Origin: RHLJ01 sp963974345
Lineage (GTDB): Bacteria; Bacteroidota; Rhodothermia; Balneolales; Balneolaceae
Reading direction: 5' to 3'
DNA length: 64,000 nt
NCBI GenBank assembly: GCA_963974345.1
Contig: CAXBBW010000013.1
Coordinates: 1 to 64,000, forward strand
Part shown: piece by piece, positions 53,407-60,831 of the stretch
How the letters are laid out: every line of letters starts with the position of its first letter
Position numbering within the stretch: the first letter of the stretch is position 1
Program-made: the position numbers and the translations under genes
The notes under the pieces: model-generated
Databases searched by the model: none
What the model saw: only the letters and a program-made list of their open reading frames with translations
Told to the model about the DNA's origin: nothing

Positions 53407-53500
53407 TATTGCAAAATATTAAATATAACGTTCTAAATTCTATCTCATTCTTCGATTTTTAAAACTAATTAACTACTATTTGATCTAATAAATAATTTCT

Positions 53501-54415
53501 ATGTTTCGAATAATCCTACTTCCTTTTTTCTGCATTTTATTTACAAGCCTATTTGTAAATGCTCAAACAGAGTATCAGATTTTTGAGAATGAAAGTATAA
53601 TTCATTTCCAAACTTTCGGTAAAGGCTTTCCCGTACTTATAATAAATGGAGGACCAGGTATGAGTAGCGAAGGATTTATTCCTTTGGCTCAAAAGCTTAG
53701 CAGTAATAACAGAACGATTATTTATGATCAACGTGGTACAGGGAAATCTACATTAAACAAAGTTGACTCCGAAACCGTTACGCTAGATTTGATGGTAAAA
53801 GACATCGAAGCTATTCGAAAACATCTTAACATTGATACTTGGGTAGTATTAGGTCATTCTTTTGGAGGTATTATGGCTTCATATTATACATCCAAACACC
53901 CAGATAAAGTAAATGGATTAATACTCTCTTCATCAGGTGGATTAGATATGGAACTCTTTGATGTAATTAATATTAGATCAAGGCTTACTTCCGTTCAACA
54001 AGATTCCCTTAGTTACTGGGAAAATCGAATTCAACGTGGCGATACTTCGTATACTGCTCTTCTGAATCGAGGCAAATATCTTGCTCCTGCTTACCTCAAT
54101 GATAAAACCTTTATACCTATTATTGCAGAAAGACTTACACAGGGAAATGCGACCATAAATAGTCTAGTTTACCAGAGTATGAGAAGAATAAACTATGATA
54201 CAAAAACCGATCTTAGTGATTTTAAAAAACCGGTATTAATACTTCAAGGAGCTCATGATATAATTCCATTATCAATCTTTGAGAAAGCCCATTCTATTTT
54301 CCAGAATTCTGAGTTTATAATTTTCCCAAATAGCGGACACTATGGATGGCTTGAAGATTCTGAACTTTATTTTGAAACTATATATAATTTTCTTGGATTG
54401 GTATCCCCTTCCTAA
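53501..54415 (+). CDS. Exported alpha/beta hydrolase (proline iminopeptidase-like)
   Basis: 304 residues with a signal peptide (MFRIILLPFFCILFTSLFV, cleavage after NAQ). The hydrolase core has the oxyanion-hole sequence INGGPGMSSEG, nucleophile WVVLGHSFGGIMASYY (GHSFGG), acid in LQGAHDIIPLSIF and His in NSGHYGWLED. The GGPG motif is characteristic of proline iminopeptidase-related hydrolases. It acts in the periplasm or outside. It is a single-gene unit divergent from holA by 94 bases; a peptidase or ester hydrolase role is the inference. Confidence 0.87.
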   Translation: MFRIILLPFFCILFTSLFVNAQTEYQIFENESIIHFQTFGKGFPVLIINGGPGMSSEGFIPLAQKLSSNNRTIIYDQRGTGKSTLNKVDSETVTLDLMVKDIEAIRKHLNIDTWVVLGHSFGGIMASYYTSKHPDKVNGLILSSSGGLDMELFDVINIRSRLTSVQQDSLSYWENRIQRGDTSYTALLNRGKYLAPAYLNDKTFIPIIAERLTQGNATINSLVYQSMRRINYDTKTDLSDFKKPVLILQGAHDIIPLSIFEKAHSIFQNSEFIIFPNSGHYGWLEDSELYFETIYNFLGLVSPS

Positions 54416-54490
54416 ATGATAGATAGGAACCTATTCTATCTTCTCTCCTTCATAACTCAATAAGTTGCTCCTATTTAAAATTTAATTTGC

Positions 54491-54532
54491 GTAACAATTC
54501 GGTTACATATATATTTGTAACCAATCGGTTAC
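54491..54532. promoter_or_regulatory. Twin operators upstream of the ArsR-family gene
   Basis: Two copies of GTAAC-N6-GTTAC stand 26 bases apart from start to start: GTAACAATTCGGTTAC (54491-54506) and GTAACCAATCGGTTAC (54517-54532). The second ends 18 bases before the ArsR start codon. The spacing of about two and a half helical turns and the matched sequence suggest binding of two dimers, probably the ArsR-family protein repressing its own operon. Confidence 0.75.
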
Positions 54533-54550
54533 TTAAATTAATCAACCATT

Positions 54551-54871
54551 ATGCGCAGAGATGTATTTCAAGCTATTGCTGATCCCACACGAAGAGATAT
54601 AATTACTCTTTTGGCATCAGGCGAAATTATGAATCTGAATTCTATTGCTGATCAGTTTAATATCTCCCGTCCAGCTATTTCTAAGCATATAAAAATTTTA
54701 GAAGAGTGTAATCTCATCGACATTCAACAGGATGGTAGGGAACGCATATGTGAACTAAAGCCTGAAGAGCTTGAACCTGTATCGGATTGGGTTGAAAAGA
54801 ATCGTAAGATCTGGAACTCAAGACTTGATCAACTAGAAGACTATTTAAACACACTACAAAACAAAGGTTAG
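54551..54871 (+). CDS. ArsR-family transcriptional regulator
   Basis: 106 residues, a single winged helix-turn-helix domain. DVFQAIADPTRRDIITLLAS at the start and FNISRPAISKHIKILEECNL as the recognition helix are diagnostic. It lacks the metal-binding cysteines of classical ArsR and belongs to the branch that is paired with AHSA1/SRPBCC proteins. It is the first gene of a run with three such proteins, with gaps of a few bases, and has twin GTAAC palindromes in front. Confidence 0.93.
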   Translation: MRRDVFQAIADPTRRDIITLLASGEIMNLNSIADQFNISRPAISKHIKILEECNLIDIQQDGRERICELKPEELEPVSDWVEKNRKIWNSRLDQLEDYLNTLQNKG

Positions 54872-54875
54872 TACT

Positions 54876-55376
54876 ATGACATCAGAAGCTGAACAAAAAA
54901 TCCATCCCATTATAATAACTCGTGTATTTAATGCACCTGTAGAACTTTTTTATAACGTATGGACTCAACCCGAACATATTTCAAAATGGTGGGGACCAGA
55001 AGGTTTTACAACACGAGTAGTTGAGTATGATTTTAAAGTTGGAGGTAAAACTAAATTCATAATGACAGGACCTGATGGAACCGAATATCCTGTTACTGGC
55101 AAGTTTTTAGAAATAGTAGAAAATAATAAGATCGTTTCAACAGATGAGTTTGGGGATGAATACAAACAGATGGCAGAAAAACATGGTATGAAAATTCCCA
55201 ATATTGATAAAATTATCGCCTTATTTGAAGAAGTAGAAGGGAAAACAAAACTCACATTAACTATGTTTCACCCAACTGCGGAAGACAAAAAATTACATGA
55301 AGATATGCATGTTATTGAAGGCTGGAACTCAAGTTTCAATTGTTTAGATGTTCATCTTGAAACTTTAACCTCTTGA
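54876..55376 (+). CDS. SRPBCC (AHSA1-like) protein 1
   Basis: 166 residues of the START/Bet v 1-like fold. The entry strand RVFNAPVELFYNVWTQPEHI is followed by SKWWGPEGF, typical of AHSA1 proteins, and the C-terminal helix is WNSSFNCLDVHLETL. The fold forms a cavity for hydrophobic ligands. It begins four bases after the ArsR gene. The ligand is unknown, and these proteins are often called ATPase activators only through distant similarity to Aha1. Confidence 0.88.
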   Translation: MTSEAEQKIHPIIITRVFNAPVELFYNVWTQPEHISKWWGPEGFTTRVVEYDFKVGGKTKFIMTGPDGTEYPVTGKFLEIVENNKIVSTDEFGDEYKQMAEKHGMKIPNIDKIIALFEEVEGKTKLTLTMFHPTAEDKKLHEDMHVIEGWNSSFNCLDVHLETLTS

Positions 55377-55379
55377 TCT

Positions 55380-55841
55380 ATGAGTAGTATCGAACTAGTT
55401 GAACAAGAAACTAAAAGTTATGCGATTTATCACAATCTCGTCATAAATGCTTCTATTAAAGAAGTATTTAAAAGAATAATAGAACCAGATCATTTAATTA
55501 ACTGGTGGCCTCTCAAATGTACAGGAACTCCTCAACTGGGAGCTATATATAATTTTTACTTCGATGAATCATATGATTGGTTTGGAAAAGTAATTCAGAT
55601 AGAACCTGAAACTTCTTTTCACATTAAAATGACTGATTCAGACTCCGATTGGAACCCTACCACTTTTGGATTTGACTTAGAAGAATTGAAATCCGGAGTT
55701 CAAGTAAAATTCTGGCATGTTGGTTGGCCAGAATGCAATACTCATTTTAAGAGGTCTTCGTATTGCTGGGCTATGCTTTTAAATGGTCTAAAAAACTATA
55801 CCGAACAAGAAATCGTAATTCCTTTCGAACAAAGAGATTGA
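55380..55841 (+). CDS. SRPBCC protein 2
   Basis: 153 residues of the same fold, starting three bases after the previous gene. NLVINASIKEVFKRIIEPDH and LINWWPLKC correspond to the entry strand and WW motif, and the C-terminal helix is YCWAMLLNGLKNYTEQE. It is more distant in sequence from its neighbour than a recent duplicate would be, so the three genes probably handle different ligands or form a mixed complex (inference). Confidence 0.83.
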   Translation: MSSIELVEQETKSYAIYHNLVINASIKEVFKRIIEPDHLINWWPLKCTGTPQLGAIYNFYFDESYDWFGKVIQIEPETSFHIKMTDSDSDWNPTTFGFDLEELKSGVQVKFWHVGWPECNTHFKRSSYCWAMLLNGLKNYTEQEIVIPFEQRD

Positions 55842-55842
55842 T

Positions 55843-56391
55843 ATGAAAAAAAATGACTACGCAACCTTTTTAGATAATGATACCCTGAAATTAGAACGAG
55901 TGCTTCCCGGACCAATTGAAACAGTTTGGGCTTGTTTAACCGAATCCCAACATAAAAGAGAGTGGCTTTCTGGTGGGGATATTGAACCGAAAGTAGGTGG
56001 TAAAGTTACTCATCATTTTGATCACAGAGAGATTAGTGATAAGTCGGAGCCTATCCCAGAAAAATACAAGGAAGCTGGAGATACAACTACAATGTATGGT
56101 AAAGTGCTTGTTTGGGAGCCTTATACCCTACTCAGTTATACTTGGGATGAAGGTGATAGTGGAATTTCTGAAGTAACTTTTGAGCTTTCTGAATTAGAGA
56201 AAAATCAAGTAAAATTAGTATTAATTCATACCAAAGTTCCTGATTCAAAAGATTTCAAAGTTGGAGTAAGCGCTGGTTGGCATACTCACCTCAATATTCT
56301 TAGAAATAGACTAGAAGGGAAAAAGCCTGGGAGTTTCTGGAGTGTACATATGCTACTAGAAGAAGAGTATGAAAATCTATTCTTTGGATAA
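55843..56391 (+). CDS. SRPBCC protein 3
   Basis: 182 residues of the same fold, one base after the previous stop. LERVLPGPIETVWACLTESQ and REWLSGGDIEPKVGGKVTHH are the entry strand and following loop, and GWHTHLNILRNRLEG is the C-terminal helix. The family's TSPxxKRxWLxxG-like region is readable here, which places it with the DUF/AHSA1 proteins often found behind ArsR regulators. It ends the ArsR - SRPBCC operon, and the next gene starts 84 bases later. Confidence 0.86.
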   Translation: MKKNDYATFLDNDTLKLERVLPGPIETVWACLTESQHKREWLSGGDIEPKVGGKVTHHFDHREISDKSEPIPEKYKEAGDTTTMYGKVLVWEPYTLLSYTWDEGDSGISEVTFELSELEKNQVKLVLIHTKVPDSKDFKVGVSAGWHTHLNILRNRLEGKKPGSFWSVHMLLEEEYENLFFG

Positions 56392-56475
56392 TTATCCACT
56401 GCTTGTCTTCTAATACGAAAGGCTGTACAATAAGCTCATATATTTTTAGTGTATTTGAACTAATTATTTGGGGTT

Positions 56476-56922
56476 ATGAATCGTCTACATCTAATAGCAG
56501 CACTACTACTATCGGTAGCTTTACCTTCTAATTTCGCATTTGCTCAATCTAGTACTGAAGAGATTAAAAGTACTAGAGAGGCTTCAAATAAAGCGCTACG
56601 GAATTATGACGATGAACTCAGTTTCACCTATCTAACCGATGATGTTTTAATAACTACAGGAAACGGAACATTAATAACTGGTAAAGGTCATCTTAGAAAG
56701 TACGTACAATCTGCAACTGGCGAACCTATGTTCTGGATTCAAACTCTAACTGACATTCAAGTAAATGAAGAGAGATTATTAGCTTGGGAAACTGGAACTT
56801 GGGAAGGATTCAATCAAAGTGATGAAAATAAACCTGTAATTGGCGGGAACTATTCCGCTATGTGGACCAAAGAATCCGGTACTTGGCTTATTAAATCCCA
56901 ACTGTTTGTAACGCTTAAATAG
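56476..56922 (+). CDS. Exported SnoaL/DUF4440-like (NTF2 fold) protein
   Basis: 148 residues with a signal peptide (MNRLHLIAALLLSVALPSN, cleavage after FAQ). The mature part is an NTF2-like cone fold, with TREASNKALRNYDDELSFTY, TGKGHLRKYV and YSAMWTKESGTWLIKSQLFV, the ending typical of DUF4440 proteins. Members are often enzymes of unknown substrate or small-molecule binders; this one is periplasmic. The DUF6090 gene starts one base after its stop. Confidence 0.82.
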   Translation: MNRLHLIAALLLSVALPSNFAFAQSSTEEIKSTREASNKALRNYDDELSFTYLTDDVLITTGNGTLITGKGHLRKYVQSATGEPMFWIQTLTDIQVNEERLLAWETGTWEGFNQSDENKPVIGGNYSAMWTKESGTWLIKSQLFVTLK

Positions 56923-56923
56923 T

Positions 56924-57673
56924 ATGTTCAATTTCCTTCGTAAAAACCGTCATAAACTCATCCTCCAAGACAACACTAAAAAATACCTCCTCTATGCCAT
57001 TGGGGAAATAATGCTTGTAGTTATTGGGATTTTGATAGCACTTCAAGTAAGCAATTGGAATGAAAAGCGAATTGAAAGAAACCAGTTAACTAATTATTAT
57101 GAACGAATTCATGAAGAACTATCAAACCAAGTTTTTTATTTAAAGGATAGGAGAGCATCAGTTGAGGGGTTAATAACGTTAACACGTAGAAGTATTGAGC
57201 TATATAATACCAACAACCCTGATTCACTTTATAAGTTAGAATCAACTATCGGAGCTATAGGTACAGCTTGGACGCCAGATTACGACTTCCCCGTCTTAGA
57301 AGAATTTCTTGGAAGTGAATACTTTTCAAAAGTTTCGGATTTAGAAATAAAAGAAAAACTGAGAGATTTTAAAGCCAGCATTTACAGTGGAGAAATAAAT
57401 ACCCAATTCACAATTAGTCAATACCAAACAGTTATTGAGCCATACATTATTAAGAATTTCAACTATCAGAACTCAGCAATGCCTAGATACCAAGATTTTC
57501 TAATTCAAGGCGGACCGAAAACAAAATATTCAAAATTTCACAACGATCTTGAGTTTTGGAATATTCTTTCTCTAAAGTATGAGAATATGAATCAAACAAG
57601 AATTTCTATAATGGAAACTGAAGATTCTATGAATGAATTAATTAAAGTACTTGGGCAAAAACTAAATAAATAA
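56924..57673 (+). CDS. DUF6090-family membrane-anchored protein
   Basis: 249 residues. The N-terminus MFNFLRKNRHKLI is followed by KKYLLYAIGEIMLVVIGILI and ALQVSNWNEKR, the invariant opening of DUF6090 with one membrane helix (about 23-43) and a soluble, helical C-terminal part. The family is restricted to Bacteroidota and relatives, often in multiple copies per genome, and its function is unknown. It follows the DUF4440 gene directly. Confidence 0.88.
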   Translation: MFNFLRKNRHKLILQDNTKKYLLYAIGEIMLVVIGILIALQVSNWNEKRIERNQLTNYYERIHEELSNQVFYLKDRRASVEGLITLTRRSIELYNTNNPDSLYKLESTIGAIGTAWTPDYDFPVLEEFLGSEYFSKVSDLEIKEKLRDFKASIYSGEINTQFTISQYQTVIEPYIIKNFNYQNSAMPRYQDFLIQGGPKTKYSKFHNDLEFWNILSLKYENMNQTRISIMETEDSMNELIKVLGQKLNK

Positions 57674-57682
57674 AAGACAATT

Positions 57683-57874
57683 ATGGGAATATTTTGGGAA
57701 TTAATGCAACAGGATGAGCTTGAAAAACAAAAAGAGCAAGCCAATACTATCGAAGAGCGAGTAGAACAACTTGAAGCAGAACTTTCAAGTACAAGAGAAT
57801 TATTGTTTAAGACGCTTCATGTCTTAGAAAAGCATCTTGGTAAAGATATTGATGGGGATGGCGTTTCTGGATAA
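57683..57874 (+). CDS. Short coiled-coil protein
   Basis: 63 residues, highly charged with heptads (EERVEQLEAELSSTRELLF), then LHVLEKHLGKDIDGDGVSG. The short tail DIDGDGVSG resembles a single calcium-binding loop. It starts ten bases after the DUF6090 stop and is probably co-transcribed. No family recognised; I cannot exclude a chance frame, but codon use and length fit a real small gene. Confidence 0.55.
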   Translation: MGIFWELMQQDELEKQKEQANTIEERVEQLEAELSSTRELLFKTLHVLEKHLGKDIDGDGVSG

Positions 57875-57934
57875 TTCCTGAACGTTATCCAATTTAAAAG
57901 TGCTTCATAAAATGAATAATTATTGAAACTCATT

Positions 57935-58237
57935 ATGAGCACTAACTACATCGAAAAATATAATCTAGTACTTCATCAGGTTGATCGTATAATTGGAATG
58001 GCGTGGGAAGATCGCACTCCTTTCGAAGCTATAGAAACTCAATTTGGTTTAAGTGAACCCGAAGTCATCGAGTTTATGCGTCGTAACCTAAAACGTAAGA
58101 GCTGGGAGCGTTGGAGAAAGAGAGTTTCGGGTAGAGCTACAAAACACCGTAAACTTAGAAGTGAAGATATAAAGCGCTTCGTCTCCCCTGCTCAAAATCC
58201 TATCACTAATAATCGGATTGCAAAGAAGAAGTATTAA
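57935..58237 (+). CDS. TIGR03643-family protein
   Basis: 100 residues from the ATG at 57935; a TTG four codons earlier is less likely. DRIIGMAWEDRTPFEAIETQ, then FGLSEPEVIEFMRRNLK and KSWERWRKRVSGR, are the signature of TIGR03643, a small, basic family of unknown function found in many marine bacteria. The helix-turn-helix-like middle and basic tail suggest nucleic-acid binding, which is inference. The next gene starts 25 bases downstream. Confidence 0.85.
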   Translation: MSTNYIEKYNLVLHQVDRIIGMAWEDRTPFEAIETQFGLSEPEVIEFMRRNLKRKSWERWRKRVSGRATKHRKLRSEDIKRFVSPAQNPITNNRIAKKKY

Positions 58238-58262
58238 GTTCTGGAAATCACTATTCTCAAGT

Positions 58263-58685
58263 ATGTTTAATCAAGATTATATAATGAGGCAGGTTCAGCA
58301 ATTGACCCAAGTACTGAACAGTATTCTTACTCAGGTTTTGCATCTTAAAAAGCTTGAATCAGAAGAGTCTGCCGTACAATATCTAGATCATGAGTTTCTA
58401 AAAGAACTTGGCTTTGATTTAGAAGAAGTACTTACTATTGAAGATGAAGAACAGCTTCTCTCCTTTCTAAATAAAAGTGGTTTAAACACTGAAAACTTAA
58501 ATCTTCTTGCTGATATACTCTTTGAAGTAGCAGACCAAAATTTTGAAAATTCTGATCATCATTCGAAAAGCCTTAGGCTCTTTTCTCAAAGCCTATTTAT
58601 GTACAATTTTATAGAAAAGAATGAAAATATTTACTCTATAGATCGAAATCTAAAGATTTCTAGGATAAAGGATGTTTTGAATTGA
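58263..58685 (+). CDS. Small helical protein (DUF6483-like)
   Basis: 140 residues from the ATG at 58263; a frame from a TTG at 58218 would overlap the previous gene and is rejected. The opening MFNQDYIMRQVQQLTQVLNS, followed by ILTQVLHLKKLES, resembles the DUF6483 family of helical proteins. The C-terminal half (about 60-140) is also helical, with ADILFEVADQNFENSDHHSK and LRLFSQSLFMYNFIE, like a tetratricopeptide tail. No function is known. Confidence 0.65.
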   Translation: MFNQDYIMRQVQQLTQVLNSILTQVLHLKKLESEESAVQYLDHEFLKELGFDLEEVLTIEDEEQLLSFLNKSGLNTENLNLLADILFEVADQNFENSDHHSKSLRLFSQSLFMYNFIEKNENIYSIDRNLKISRIKDVLN

Positions 58686-58703
58686 GTTAGGTTTCACTGT
58701 GTG

Positions 58704-58789
58704 GTCATTTCGAGCAAAGCGAGAAATCTAAATAACTGCTTTTAAATATCCCTTTAGATTTCTCAGTCGCTTCTCTCCTTCGAAATGAC
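58704..58789. repeat. REP-like palindrome, copy 2
   Basis: Outer arms GTCATTTCGA and TCGAAATGAC match perfectly, with the shared inner theme GCAAAGCGAGAAATCT and AGATTTCTCAGTCGC. It is close in sequence to the copy at 59626-59697 and related to those at 35124 and 60694. Confidence 0.8.
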
Positions 58790-58850
58790 AAATATTACTT
58801 TTTTGGATTAAACTTACGTTCAGGCTAGTTACCAAAAAAACTTACCCGAA

Positions 58851-58875
58851 AGTCATCCTGAGCGACAGCGAAGGA
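58851..58875. repeat. Solo REP half site
   Basis: GTCATCCTGAGCGACAGCG then AAGGA, one arm of the same REP family without a nearby partner arm. It stands 160 bases before the left inverted arm of the GIY-YIG unit. Confidence 0.65.
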
Positions 58876-58947
58876 ACTGATTGAATTTTTTGATTTCTTA
58901 CATACTCAAATATCAAACTTTCGTCTTATACCCAACTATATCTTTCT

Positions 58948-58961
58948 CCCGAGTTCTCGGG
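58948..58961. repeat. Perfect small palindrome
   Basis: CCCGAG-TT-CTCGGG, followed by ATCAGGAT. A related degenerate sequence, CCCGACTTTAGGGA, is at about 63611. It lies in the repeat zone left of the GIY-YIG unit, in a gap (58686-59147) that otherwise holds no gene. Confidence 0.6.
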
Positions 58962-59081
58962 ATCAGGATTGTATTTGTAAGGTAATTCGTTGACAGAATG
59001 GTAGTGGCACTGCTGTCACCTTGAGCTCCATAAAACTGTGTAACGTTGATAAGTTTGCAGCGAAAGGTATCAAATGCGAAC

Positions 59082-59114
59082 AAAGGCGTTAATTCTTGAA
59101 CTGATGCCTTTTTT
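59082..59114 (+). terminator. Terminator in the left arm region of the GIY-YIG unit
   Basis: AAAGGCGTTA and TGATGCCTTT can form a 10-bp stem (two G-T pairs) with a 10-base loop, then TTTT. It would stop transcription coming from the left before the nuclease gene at 59148. Confidence 0.6.
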
Positions 59115-59147
59115 GTAAGGAACACGGTGTTGAACGGTCTTATAAAT

Positions 59148-59438
59148 ATGGCAAAGACGTACTATGTATATATCCTATCCAACTATTCAAAAATGTTATA
59201 TATCGGTGTAACAAATGATTTGGAACGAAGGATGTACGAACACAAAAAAAAGCTTAAGCAAGGATACACCAAAAAGTACAACCTACATCAATTAGTCTAT
59301 TACGAAGAAACACATGATATAGGAAGAGCCATTGAACGAGAAAAAGAATGGAAAGGCTGGCGAAGATCAAAGAAAGTAGCGCTAATTGAAACCATGAATC
59401 CTATTTGGGAAGATTTGGCTAAGGATTGGTCGTCCTAG
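59148..59438 (+). CDS. GIY-YIG nuclease (UPF0213-like)
   Basis: 96 residues from the ATG at 59148; a longer frame upstream is not supported. The compact single-domain nuclease has YYVYILSN and LYIGVTNDLERRMYEHK (the GIY-YIG segments with the catalytic Arg in the helix), then REKEWKGWRRSKKVALIE and NPIWEDLAKDW, the typical C-terminus of this group. Such small nucleases are widespread, and their DNA target is not known. It is enclosed by REP-derived inverted arms (59012-59075, 59460-59524), a setting that suggests a link between the nuclease and the repeats. Confidence 0.88.
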   Translation: MAKTYYVYILSNYSKMLYIGVTNDLERRMYEHKKKLKQGYTKKYNLHQLVYYEETHDIGRAIEREKEWKGWRRSKKVALIETMNPIWEDLAKDWSS

Positions 59439-59625
59439 TTAAAAGAAAGCCAGACCGATATTTGATACCCTTCGCGATTACACTTTTAATCCAACAAAAA
59501 AAAGAGAGCGCTCAGGGTGACAGCATGAAGTTAACGGTCAACGATTATCTAACTTCTATAAGGATGAAATATTAACATCAAAACATTCTTAGGTTAGAAG
59601 CTTTTGCACTAGTTGTCTTTCTTTG

Positions 59626-59697
59626 TCATTTCGAGCAAAGCGAGAAATCTAAAGAACTCTTTATATTTCTCTGTTGTTTCCCTCCTTCGAAAAGACA
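59626..59697. repeat. REP-like palindrome, copy 3
   Basis: GTCATTTCGA (59626-59635) and TCGAAAAGAC (59688-59697) with inner GCAAAGCGAGAAATCT, close to the copy at 58704-58789. It precedes the broken gene by about 10 bases and may have removed its original start region. Confidence 0.78.
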
Positions 59698-59708
59698 AAA
59701 CTCTTCTA

Positions 59709-60642
59709 TTGATTGTTAAACTTGATTACACTACTCTTTTTTACAACAACTTGGAGGCACTATTGAATCTGTTCAAATCTAAAAATTTTTATGCTTTTTA
59801 CTTTCTAGATTACTGGAGAAATAAACTTGTACACCTAAACCATGGTTTAGAGAATGCAAAAGAAATAAATTCGAGTTCTGATTATGGTTTCCCTTCCACA
59901 ACAACAGCAAGATTTCAAGATTATATTCATGTAGAAGTTCATACAACTTACTATGCGATAATCGAAACTTTATTTACTCTAGTTTATTTTTTGCGTGACA
60001 GAAATGAAAAAGATATTTGGAATAAAATTGCTGATTCGAATAATCAAACAATCAAAAAAGTAAATGAATTGTGTCAAGATTTAGCAAATAATGAATTTAA
60101 AACACTAGACCAATTATCAAAAAAAGGTACTAACAATGAGAATTCTCTACTTGAGTTTATTTTTTTTAGAGGTATTCAATTCCACAAAAAAGAAAAAAAG
60201 GACTTATCTGTTAATAATGTAAAAAAAAATACTCTTTGAACTCAGTAAAGATTACTTGGATCGTAGAAGTCACAACGCAATTAAACACATGATGCATGCA
60301 CTTCCACAAAAATTTACTTTTGAATCGAATCCAGAAATCCCTGAACTATAAGAAGATATAACTTTTGAAAATTCCCTGTTCTATATAGATAAGGATTTAG
60401 ACTCCCGCAAAGTGAAACTTTCAGTAAAGAAAATAGACTTTGAAAAAGACTTTAATCGTGCAGGTGCCGCATACTGTTTAATCTCTAATATTCTTAGTTC
60501 GAGAATAAAAGTAATAAATAATGATGCTGACTTTACTCATTATTTATTTCAGGAAGATTTTGAAAGTCAAATAAATTGGAAAGACCATAGTAAATTTGAA
60601 AAAATAGAATTTACTATGTCAAAGGTTGAGTTCTGTAGTTGA
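59709..60642 (+). pseudogene. Broken gene with HEPN-like RNKLVH motif
   Basis: From about 59709 (only TTG starts are available; the 5' end runs into a REP copy) a frame reads FYFLDYWRNKLVHLNHG and goes on for 177 codons. RNKLVH (59817-59834) fits the Rx4H motif of HEPN domains. At a run of nine A (60221-60229) the frame ends in TGA at 60237-60239; shifting by one base continues it as KILFELSKDYLDRRSHNAIK, to a TAA at 60349-60351, after which the same frame is open to 60642 (VEFCS). One inserted base and one stop codon therefore explain the decay. The HEPN call is tentative, and no partner nucleotidyltransferase gene is adjacent. Confidence 0.62.
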
Positions 60643-60659
60643 ATATCTAATCCCAACCT

Positions 60660-60688
60660 AGCTCAAGCGTCCGCTTGGGCTTTTCTTT
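60660..60688 (+). terminator. Terminator-like hairpin after the broken gene
   Basis: AGCTCAAGC (60660-60668) pairs with GCTTGGGCT (60673-60681; one G-T pair), loop GTCC, followed by TTTCTTTT. A second copy of the stem, GCTCAAGC-ATCC-GCTTGGGT, is at about 60798-60817 behind asnS, with a REP palindrome between them. Confidence 0.7.
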
Positions 60689-60693
60689 TAATA

Positions 60694-60763
60694 TCATTTT
60701 AAGCGAAAGCGAAGAATCTTAACCGATATCCTGTTAGATCCTTCGGCGGTAGCCTTAGGATGA
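60694..60763. repeat. REP-like palindrome, copy 4
   Basis: TCATTTTAAG (60694-60703) and CTTAGGATGA (60754-60763) are complementary apart from one or two positions, with inner GCGAAAGCGAAGAATC and GATCCTTCGG identical in theme to the copy at 35124-35196. It lies between two copies of a CCTAGCTCAAGC-type stem. Confidence 0.75.
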
Positions 60764-60831
60764 CTCTAAAATTGAAACTTGGAATTTTCCCATCCTAGCT
60801 CAAGCATCCGCTTGGGTTAACTTTAAAAACC

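Larger units (their letters stand above)
59012..59524 (+). mobile_element. Candidate REP-bounded GIY-YIG unit
   Basis: A GIY-YIG nuclease gene sits between inverted arms. The outer pair is GCTGTCACCTTGAGC (59012-59026) and its near reverse complement at 59510-59524 (14 of 15). The inner pair is GCGAAAGGTATCAAAT (59060-59075) and its near reverse complement at 59460-59475 (15 of 16). The arm-to-arm gaps are 33 and 34 bases, so the ends form about 64-base imperfect inverted repeats. The arms are variants of the GTCAxxCTGAGCG...CGAAGG REP sequence scattered around the window. Mobility is inferred from this symmetry; no target duplication was identified. Confidence 0.5.

Noticed and set aside
58913..59125. 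70-codon minus-strand frame
   Set aside because: It covers a palindrome, the left arm of the GIY-YIG unit and a terminator; coding is not credible.
59613..59708. Upstream extension of the HEPN-like gene through the REP copy
   Set aside because: The extra residues are translated REP sequence; a start inside the repeat is unlikely to be original.
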